NCBI GenBank assembly: GCA_030536515.1
Contig: JAUNPV010000001.1
Span: forward strand, 362,211-426,210
DNA length: 64,000 nt
Direction: 5' to 3'
Origin: Eubacteriales bacterium
Lineage (GTDB): Bacteria > Bacillota > Clostridia > Oscillospirales > Oscillospiraceae
The notes beneath the pieces are model-generated. The model had not been told where the DNA came from, made no database searches, and saw only the letters and a list, made by a program, of their open reading frames with translations. Below, in pieces: positions 58,436 through 64,000 of the stretch. Numbering within the stretch: position 1 is the first letter of the stretch; every line of letters begins with the position of its first letter. The position numbers were made by a program, and so were the translations under genes.

Positions 58436-58962
58436 GGGTAAAGACGGTAGTTGATGAGGACTTCACCAATTATAAGAAACCGGCCATGTTCATTGGCACG
58501 ATTTCCTGTGGGGGCAAGTGCTGTATCGAAGCTGGTATTCCTCTCTCTGTTTGTCAAAATGATGGGTGGCGCTCTTGCGCCCCCATCACGATTGACGATG
58601 ATGAGCTCTGCCATCGGTATCTGACAAATCCTCTCACCAAAGCGGTTGTCTTCGGTGGGCTTGAACCAATGGAACAGTTTGAGGAACTTCTCACATTTTT
58701 GGATTTGTTTCGTGACACCTATGACTGCGAAGATGATGTCGTCATCTATACCGGTTATTATCCCGAAGAAATCCCAGAGCAGCTTCATACCCTTTCTCTT
58801 TACGAAAATATCTTCGTAAAGTTCGGACGCTATATCCCGAACAAGCCACACCGTTTTGACCCTGTACTTGGCGTAGAGCTTGCCTCGGACAATCAGTATG
58901 CGGCCAATGTTTTCTGGCCGTTCTGGAGGAACAACGAATATGCAAATCAACATCAACCCTGA
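58432..58962 (+). CDS. nrdG: NrdG-type radical SAM activating protein
   Basis: A 176-residue activase, overlapping NrdD by ATGA. N terminus: YKKPAMFIGTISCGGKCCIE with CxxxCC...C instead of CxxxCxxC; VFGGLEPMEQFEELL follows. This form is found in several Firmicute and phage proteins annotated as NrdG. It would use a 4Fe-4S cluster and SAM to make the glycyl radical on NrdD. Confidence 0.82.
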   Translation: MRVKTVVDEDFTNYKKPAMFIGTISCGGKCCIEAGIPLSVCQNDGWRSCAPITIDDDELCHRYLTNPLTKAVVFGGLEPMEQFEELLTFLDLFRDTYDCEDDVVIYTGYYPEEIPEQLHTLSLYENIFVKFGRYIPNKPHRFDPVLGVELASDNQYAANVFWPFWRNNEYANQHQP

Positions 58963-59212
58963 TAAAGACTTTGTCGCACATATGCGCAAGGCGCTTAAAG
59001 ACAACAATGGGTTTTGCCCGTGCGCTATTGTGAGAAGCGAAGATACCAAGTGTATGTGTAAAGAGTTCCGTGAGATGGAGGAAGGAACCTGCCATTGCGG
59101 ACTGTACATCAAGATTAAGGATAAGCCCGCCGCTGAAAATGCAGACCACTGTATTTGCTGTGGTGCAGTAATTCCAGAGGGCAGAATGGTCTGTCCAAAC
59201 TGTGGTGAATAA
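58940..59212 (+). CDS. Ferredoxin-thioredoxin reductase-like protein
   Basis: A 90-residue protein, ATG at 58940 after GGAGG, overlapping NrdG. NNGFCPCAIVRSED, KCMCKEF and TCHCGLYIK reproduce the CPC...CxC...CHC layout of the FTR catalytic subunit (4Fe-4S plus redox disulfide). An extra C-terminal zinc ribbon (CICCGA, CPNCG) is fused. It may reduce the redoxin at 56298 for NrdD. Confidence 0.75.
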   Translation: MQININPDKDFVAHMRKALKDNNGFCPCAIVRSEDTKCMCKEFREMEEGTCHCGLYIKIKDKPAAENADHCICCGAVIPEGRMVCPNCGE

Positions 59213-59226
59213 CTGGGAGGTACTAA

Positions 59227-60429
59227 TTGGAGTCAAAAGTTTTTGACCTTATTGCAAAAGAACAGCACCGACAGGATACGACTATCGAACTGATAGCCAG
59301 CGAGAACTTCGTAAGTGAAAACATCATGCGAGCAGTCGGTTCCTGCCTGACCAACAAGTATTCAGAGGGATACCCCGCTACGCATCGCTCAGGAAACCGT
59401 GGCAGATACTATGGTGGATGCCAGTATGTAGACGAGCTGGAGGAATACTGCTGCGAAATGTGGCAGAAGGTGTTCCAGACTGACTATCATGTCAATGTGC
59501 AGCCGCACAGCGGCACGAATGCAAATATTGCGGCATATTTGTCCGTATTGAAACCCGGAGATACCGTCCTTTCTATGAGCCTTGATAACGGCGGGCATTT
59601 GTCTCACGGCTCTCCGGTGAATATCAGTGGTAAGATTTTTAACTTCATCCACTATGGAGCAAACAAATCCGGCTGGATTGATACAAACGATTTTATCGAC
59701 AAGCTTTATAAGTTCAATCCAAAGCTTGTAGTCATTGGGGCTTCGGCATATAGCCGTACCCTGTACTTTGACACCTTCAGAAATGTTATCGACTGCTATA
59801 GAGGGCAGACAGGAAACGAGTGCTATATGCTGGTGGATATGGCACATATCGCAGGACTTGTAGCGGCTGGCGACCATCCGTCCCCATTCGGGCTTGCTGA
59901 CATCATTACTACCACGACACACAAAACTCTGCGTGGCACAAGGGGCGGTTTGATTTTCTGCAAACCGGAGCTTGCCAAGCGCATCGACAGCGCAGTCTTC
60001 CCCTGTTGTCAGGGCGGGGCGCTGCAGCATATCATCGCTGGTAAAGCGGTAACAGCCGAGGAGGCTTGCACAGACAAGTTCAAGAACTACATCCACGCCG
60101 TTGTGCGTAACTGTAAGGCGATGTGCGATGCGTTTATTTCGATGGGCTACAAGGTTGTTACAGGTGGTACAGACAACCATCTGTTCCTGCTTGACCTGAC
60201 GGAAACAGGGTTGACCGGCAAAGCGGTACAGGACGAATTGGACAAGCATGGCATTACCCTTAACAAGAACTGTGTTCCCAATGAAACTCGTTCTCCGCAG
60301 CAGACTTCCGGCGTTCGTATCGGAACGGCAGCTATGACGACTAAGGGCTATACCGCCGAAGACTTTGTCAGCGTCGCTCACATCATTGACAACATTATCA
60401 AATCCATGCAGGAGGAACTACATGACTAA
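59227..60429 (+). CDS. glyA: Serine hydroxymethyltransferase
   Basis: A 400-residue PLP enzyme converting serine and THF to glycine and methylene-THF. IELIASENFVS, SEGYPATHRSGNRGRYYGG, DMAHIAGLVAAGDHPSP and the PLP-Lys segment TTTTHKTLRGTRGG are all intact. TTG start after GGAGG. In this element it most likely feeds methylene-THF to ThyX. A role in base hypermodification is possible but has no further support here. Confidence 0.93.
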   Translation: MESKVFDLIAKEQHRQDTTIELIASENFVSENIMRAVGSCLTNKYSEGYPATHRSGNRGRYYGGCQYVDELEEYCCEMWQKVFQTDYHVNVQPHSGTNANIAAYLSVLKPGDTVLSMSLDNGGHLSHGSPVNISGKIFNFIHYGANKSGWIDTNDFIDKLYKFNPKLVVIGASAYSRTLYFDTFRNVIDCYRGQTGNECYMLVDMAHIAGLVAAGDHPSPFGLADIITTTTHKTLRGTRGGLIFCKPELAKRIDSAVFPCCQGGALQHIIAGKAVTAEEACTDKFKNYIHAVVRNCKAMCDAFISMGYKVVTGGTDNHLFLLDLTETGLTGKAVQDELDKHGITLNKNCVPNETRSPQQTSGVRIGTAAMTTKGYTAEDFVSVAHIIDNIIKSMQEELHD

Positions 60430-60730
60430 GAAAATCATTACTACATATACCGAGTACGATGAAGACGGCAAAATCAAAAGCCAGAGCGTCACAGAAACCC
60501 CTTACCCCGAAGACGACTGCGACCTTGATTGCGAATGCTGCGACGGTGCAGAGGCGGATGAAGACGATGATGATGCCGTATATCAGCTGACACCCAAAGG
60601 CATTGCGTGTCTGGCACTGCTTCGCACCGGTCTTGTTGAGTCTATTGAAGACCCTCGAATTGATGGGTTCTGGGAGCTTTTCCAGGCAGACATGGACGCA
60701 CTTGGTTACACGCAGGAGGTTGAAGAATGA
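60422..60730 (+). CDS. Hypothetical acidic protein, 102 aa
   Basis: ATG at 60422, GGAGG 6 bp before it, inside the SHMT end. Highly acidic with Cys cluster in the middle (DDCDLDCECCDGAEADEDDD). The C-terminal part (YQLTPKGIACLALLRTGL, GFWELFQADMDAL) is helical. Overlaps the dUTPase gene. Function unknown. Confidence 0.5.
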   Translation: MTKKIITTYTEYDEDGKIKSQSVTETPYPEDDCDLDCECCDGAEADEDDDDAVYQLTPKGIACLALLRTGLVESIEDPRIDGFWELFQADMDALGYTQEVEE

Positions 60731-61263
60731 ACAGAGTCGGTGAGTTTGAAAAAGTCAGCTTCGAGCAGTACTACGAAGTTATCAAAGATGAATTTTATAA
60801 AGGGCAGGAAATGACTCCTGCCCTGCAAGAGAACATCAAGAAGTCGTGGGAGGCTCTCCAGCTTCCGTCCAGAGCCACATCCGGCTCTGCCGGTTATGAC
60901 TTCAAGGCACCGTTCTCCTTCTCACTGGATGCAGGTGATACCATCAAAATCCCCACCGGCATTCGGGTTAAGGTCGATGAGGGCTGGTGGCTTGGCTGTC
61001 TGCCTCGCAGCGGCCTTGGCTTCAAGTACCGCCTGCAACTGGACAACACGATGGGCGTGATTGACAGCGACTATTACTACTCAGATAACGAGGGGCACAT
61101 CTTCGCTAAAATCACGAACGACAATCATACAGGCAAAACACTTACCGTAGAGGCCGGTAGCGGCTTTCTACAGGCGATTTTCATCCCTTATGGGGTAACA
61201 TACTCCGACGATGCAACAGGCGTCAGAAACGGCGGTATGGGCTCTACAGACAGCAAATCATAA
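60727..61263 (+). CDS. dut: dUTPase (trimeric Dut type)
   Basis: A 178-residue dUTP diphosphatase, giving dUMP for ThyX. Motifs: SAGYDFKAP (1), PRSGLGFK (2), NTMGVIDSDYY (3) and GGMGSTDSKS (5). An N-terminal 50-residue extension (VGEFEKVSFEQYYEVIKDEF) precedes the core. ATGA overlap with the previous gene. Confidence 0.92.
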   Translation: MNRVGEFEKVSFEQYYEVIKDEFYKGQEMTPALQENIKKSWEALQLPSRATSGSAGYDFKAPFSFSLDAGDTIKIPTGIRVKVDEGWWLGCLPRSGLGFKYRLQLDNTMGVIDSDYYYSDNEGHIFAKITNDNHTGKTLTVEAGSGFLQAIFIPYGVTYSDDATGVRNGGMGSTDSKS

Positions 61264-61304
61264 TGAAACCCTGCATTGCAGTGTAATGATTTCGTTCAAT
61301 AGTT

Positions 61305-61333
61305 TTCGGTAGAGACAGCGTCTCACGACCGAA
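61305..61333 (+). repeat. Hairpin in the leader of the surface protein gene
   Basis: TTCGGT...ACCGAA enclosing GAGAC-AGC-GTCTC, without a T-run, in the 97-bp gap before the surface protein gene. It could be an mRNA-stabilising or regulatory structure. Confidence 0.4.
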
Positions 61334-61360
61334 GAAATATACATAGAAAGGGAAAAGACT

Positions 61361-62134
61361 ATGAAACGAATTTTCTCACTGCTTCTGGTTGTTGTACTTG
61401 TATTTGGTACAACTTCCGTTTATGCCCTCTCTTGGACTTCCACCTCAGAACCATGCAAGACATACACAATCAACATCGTAAAATACGAGTTGATTCCCGG
61501 CGATGTCGGCAATAGCTTCCGGGTAAACCCGAATACTACTGCACGCAAAGGTGAATACGCCTACTACAGTATTGAGGTGTACAATGCCGACAATCAAAAG
61601 GTAGACCCCGGCAAACTTATTGTGACCGATATGGCCGCACCAACAAACCTGGACAACGGCTTGTATGCAGCTCTTGTTACCGGAAGCCGTCCGATGCTCA
61701 CATATAGCATCGAAGAAAAAACATCACTTCAGGAGCTACATTATAACAATATGCCAATTACCATCAGTGGTGATACCGTTACAATCGGTAAATTGGTGTT
61801 TACACGGTCAGTGTCCGGAGTAGTAACAGATGTGCATTTTGATGGCAACATTTTGGAACTGACAAAAGAGTTGACTGCGCTCAATATGACACCGGAAGAT
61901 GTCTACAATGGTAAGGTTTGCATGAGCAACGATGTGTTAATTCAGAACTTTGGGATGATATGCAAGCAAACCGCAACATCCAAATGGTATAACGACGCAG
62001 ATGCTATCAAAAACATTACCATCCCGAAGACAGGAGATGCACCGTTAAATGCTTTGTTTGTTGCATTGGTAACATTGGTGACAACAGGCGTGGCGATATG
62101 CTTCAGCTGTCGCTTCAAACAGAAAAAGGATTAA
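61361..62134 (+). CDS. Secreted surface protein with IPKTGD sorting-type tail
   Basis: A 257-residue protein: signal peptide (RIFSLLLVVVLVFGTTSVYA), a beta-rich outer domain (YAYYSIEVYNADNQKVDPG, MLTYSIEEKTSLQELHYNN), and a tail with IPKTGD, a membrane helix and KQKKD, resembling pilin-type or sortase-anchored proteins. GAAAGGG precedes the ATG. It is not a replication gene and sits between dUTPase and integrase, the usual place for lysogenic-conversion genes. Its role may be surface alteration of the host. Confidence 0.75.
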   Translation: MKRIFSLLLVVVLVFGTTSVYALSWTSTSEPCKTYTINIVKYELIPGDVGNSFRVNPNTTARKGEYAYYSIEVYNADNQKVDPGKLIVTDMAAPTNLDNGLYAALVTGSRPMLTYSIEEKTSLQELHYNNMPITISGDTVTIGKLVFTRSVSGVVTDVHFDGNILELTKELTALNMTPEDVYNGKVCMSNDVLIQNFGMICKQTATSKWYNDADAIKNITIPKTGDAPLNALFVALVTLVTTGVAICFSCRFKQKKD

Positions 62135-62157
62135 GACCCTGAGTACTTCATGTAGAG

Positions 62158-62187
62158 ATGGGGCTGGTGATAATAAGCCAGCCCCAT
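62158..62187 (+). terminator. Terminator after the surface protein gene
   Basis: Perfect 10-bp arms ATGGGGCTGG and CCAGCCCCAT, 10-nt loop, then TATTTTTTACG. Confidence 0.88.
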
Positions 62188-62210
62188 TATTTTTTACGCC
62201 AACAAGGAGG

Positions 62211-62393
62211 TTGGTTATCATAGCTGCAAAAAAATATACCGAAGAAAAAGTCAACGCCGTATATGACGGCGATATTTATACCATCATCAACCTCACGCCA
62301 GTTATACATAAAGACGACCGACAGGAACAGAAAAATGAAATTGAAAAAACCCTGTACACCGTCTTTAGCAAATACACACCGAAAAAGAAATAA
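62211..62393 (+). CDS. Small protein before the recombinase gene, about 58 aa
   Basis: Reads AAKKYTEEKVNAVYDGDIYT and IINLTPVIHKDDRQEQKNEI. Start is uncertain: AAGGAGG directly abuts TTG at 62211, so a rare start such as ATC or ATA a few codons on is possible. Small ORFs commonly precede serine recombinase genes and may modulate them. No family is assigned. Confidence 0.45.
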   Translation: MVIIAAKKYTEEKVNAVYDGDIYTIINLTPVIHKDDRQEQKNEIEKTLYTVFSKYTPKKK

Positions 62394-62407
62394 GACGGAG
62401 GATACCG

Positions 62408-63922
62408 ATGGAAGATTTTATTTACGCAAGACAGTCTGTTGATAAAGAAGACAGTATCTCTATTGAAAGCCAAATCGAGTTGTGCCTGCGGGAGGTAGGG
62501 AATAATCCGCACAGAGTATTTCGAGATAAAGGGTACAGCGGTAAAAATACAGAGCGTCCTGACTTTCAAGATATGATGGCCGCCGTTCGTGCTGGCGGCG
62601 CAAGGCGAATTATTGTGTACCGCCTTGACCGAATCAGCCGTTCCGTTCTTGACTTTGCAAATGTTATCAGTGAGCTGCAGAAGTACGGCGTTGAGTTCGT
62701 GTCTATTACAGAACGATTTGACACCTCAACACCTATTGGCAAAGCAATGCTGATGATAGTCATGGTATTCGCCCAGCTTGAGCGCGAAACGATTCAACAG
62801 CGTGTCATGGATGCATACCGCTCACGCAGTAGAAAAGGCTTCTACATGGGCGGCAGAGTCCCTTATGGGTTTGAACTGGAAAACACCGTTATGGAGGGCA
62901 TCAAAACCTGTATGTATAAACCCATTCCAGAGCAGATACAGGTCGTGCAGCTTATCTTTTCTCTGTATGCTATGCCGCAGGTTTCCTTTGCCGATGTGGT
63001 GCGCTACCTCAGTCAGAATGGAATTAAAAATCCTAACGGTAAGAATTTCAGCCGTATGCGCATCCGAGATATTATTACAAACCCTGTGTACGCTAAAGCA
63101 GACGCTTCGATTTATGAATTCTTCCATGGTCAAGGAACTGAAATCATCAACGATATCTCTCAGTTCATTGGAACAAATGGAGCTTATCTGTACACAGGGA
63201 GCAAAGCGACCAAACGCAAGAGCATCTCTCTTGACGGTCATGTCCTCGTTCTTGCTCCGCACGCAGGCTGTATTGACGCCGATACATGGATTCGGTGCAG
63301 ACGCAAATGCCTGAATGTGCGCCAGATAGCTAAACCCGTGAAAGCAAAGAACACATGGCTTGCCGGTAAAATCAAGTGTATTGATTGTGGGCACGCTCTC
63401 TCCCTTAAATCCTATCCCCGTAAACGCAGTGCAGACGCAAGGTACTACATCTGCAACAGCAAGTATGTTTCCGCATCCTGCGACGGCGTAGGCGCAATAC
63501 AGGCCAGCGGAATCGAGGACATTGTCTTTGATGAAATGTCCCGCAAACTTAAAGAGTTCAACAAGCTTTCTTACAAGGAAAAGCACGGAGACCCCATCGA
63601 GCTTACCAAGCTGAAAATCCGTGCAGAAGAAATCGAAAAAGAAATCGCCACGCTTATAGACAAAATCGTATCTGCAAGCACAGCGACAATGGAATATATC
63701 AATGAGCGCATTGATGCACTCGACGAAGAAAAGAAAACGGTAAAAGAAAAAATCGCTCAAATGTCAGCCGAAATGTATGACAGACAAAACATCGGCGTCA
63801 TCAGCGATTACATGAGCAAATGGAACGATATATCTATCGACGATAAATTAACCGTGGTCGATACCCTGATTGAATCTATTCATGTTGGACACGGCAAAGT
63901 TAAAATTGCATGGAAAATTTGA
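62408..63922 (+). CDS. Large serine recombinase (integrase)
   Basis: A 504-residue recombinase. Catalytic domain (FIYARQSVDKEDSISIESQI with Ser10; YRLDRISRSVLDFANVI), Recombinase domain (GGRVPYGFE; FADVVRYLSQNGI), zinc ribbon (KIKCIDCGHALS, YYICNSKYVSASC) and a long coiled coil (residues 400-465). It would integrate and excise the element at specific att sites. ACGGAGG precedes the ATG. It is the last gene, so an att site is expected nearby. Confidence 0.95.
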   Translation: MEDFIYARQSVDKEDSISIESQIELCLREVGNNPHRVFRDKGYSGKNTERPDFQDMMAAVRAGGARRIIVYRLDRISRSVLDFANVISELQKYGVEFVSITERFDTSTPIGKAMLMIVMVFAQLERETIQQRVMDAYRSRSRKGFYMGGRVPYGFELENTVMEGIKTCMYKPIPEQIQVVQLIFSLYAMPQVSFADVVRYLSQNGIKNPNGKNFSRMRIRDIITNPVYAKADASIYEFFHGQGTEIINDISQFIGTNGAYLYTGSKATKRKSISLDGHVLVLAPHAGCIDADTWIRCRRKCLNVRQIAKPVKAKNTWLAGKIKCIDCGHALSLKSYPRKRSADARYYICNSKYVSASCDGVGAIQASGIEDIVFDEMSRKLKEFNKLSYKEKHGDPIELTKLKIRAEEIEKEIATLIDKIVSASTATMEYINERIDALDEEKKTVKEKIAQMSAEMYDRQNIGVISDYMSKWNDISIDDKLTVVDTLIESIHVGHGKVKIAWKI

Positions 63923-63980
63923 TGTGGTAGTCTGATTGTTTTGCTTTTCCAAAACCTCCTGAAACTATAGCATCACAGAA

Positions 63981-63999
63981 TGTAATGAAAATCATTACA
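63981..63999. repeat. 19-bp palindrome at the end of the element
   Basis: TGTAATGA, AAA, TCATTACA, 58 bp after the recombinase stop. It may be a terminator stem, an att-site arm or a binding site for the recombinase. The window ends 1 bp later, so the boundary cannot be tested. GTTTTG...CAAAAC pairs weakly just before it (63938-63956). Confidence 0.4.
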
Positions 64000-64000
64000 A

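Noticed and set aside
62211-62393. TnpW-type transposon protein
   Set aside because: Position before a serine recombinase is suggestive, but the sequence does not match the TnpW pattern well enough to name it.

Overview
The window looks like a chromosome segment of an anaerobic, gut-type Firmicute (Clostridia, probably Oscillospiraceae/Ruminococcaceae-like; inferred from protein style, not from a marker gene). Supporting signs are InlB-type B-repeat surface proteins, xTGD-type wall-sorting tails, LAAC-lipobox lipoproteins, RbsABC-type transport, a class III (oxygen-sensitive) ribonucleotide reductase and strong AGGAGG ribosome binding sites. The left third is visibly GC-richer than the right two thirds.

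Region 1 (1-5.2 kb): a large repeat-built surface protein; a DUF4143-type AAA ATPase whose promoter is bracketed by two near-identical palindromes; a minus-strand conserved hypothetical gene. Region 2 (5.2-6.7 kb): debris made of a truncated second copy of a MobV/Pre-like relaxase gene joined to a transposase scrap. Region 3 (6.7-15.5 kb): a one-direction cluster for uptake and conversion of an unknown sugar or polyol (LacI regulator, lipoprotein binding protein, ABC ATPase, permease, two Gfo/Idh/MocA oxidoreductases, two xylose-isomerase-like TIM-barrel enzymes), with a MITE-like palindromic element between the two TIM-barrel genes. Region 4 (15.7-19.4 kb): a broken XRE regulator, and an ECF sigma factor fused through a membrane segment to a large outer domain, preceded by a small coupled ORF and followed by a membrane protein. 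Region 5 (19.4-22.8 kb): a graveyard with a tyrosine-recombinase remnant, the 3' half of a tRNA-Leu, the intact relaxase gene, and scraps of a HAD phosphatase, IS21 and IS66. The two relaxase copies form direct repeats 16,067 bp apart that flank the sugar cluster.

Region 6 (22.8-64 kb): a phage-like early region, nearly all on the plus strand, cut at its left end by the IS66 remnant and ending at the right with a large serine recombinase. It carries a replication/recombination set (ERF annealing protein, SSB, Cas4/RecB-like nuclease, DnaB-like helicase, a primase without zinc ligands, DNA polymerase III alpha), a DNA-precursor set (ThyX, dNMP kinase, 5'-deoxynucleotidase, redoxin, NrdD, NrdG, FTR-like protein, SHMT, dUTPase), two repressors (one XRE with a clear operator pair, one LexA-like), a lone MazF/PemK toxin-like gene and about twenty small acidic or zinc-ribbon proteins. 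No capsid, tail, portal or terminase gene is visible.

The most interesting content is a dispersed RNA-repair toolkit in this element: an RNA ligase (24.5 kb), a Thg1-like 3'-5' polymerase (33.6 kb), a metallophosphoesterase (35.0 kb), a cysteine desulfurase (35.7 kb), an RlaP-like nucleotidyltransferase (37.1 kb) and a CCA-adding enzyme with an HD domain (38.1 kb). Together they could heal, rebuild at both ends and reseal cleaved tRNA, which would fit resistance to host tRNA-cleaving defences. The element also carries two candidate structured RNAs, each with a three-way-junction fold; the one at 42.27-42.43 kb (minus strand) ends in a GAAA-loop terminator placed directly before the repressor promoter.
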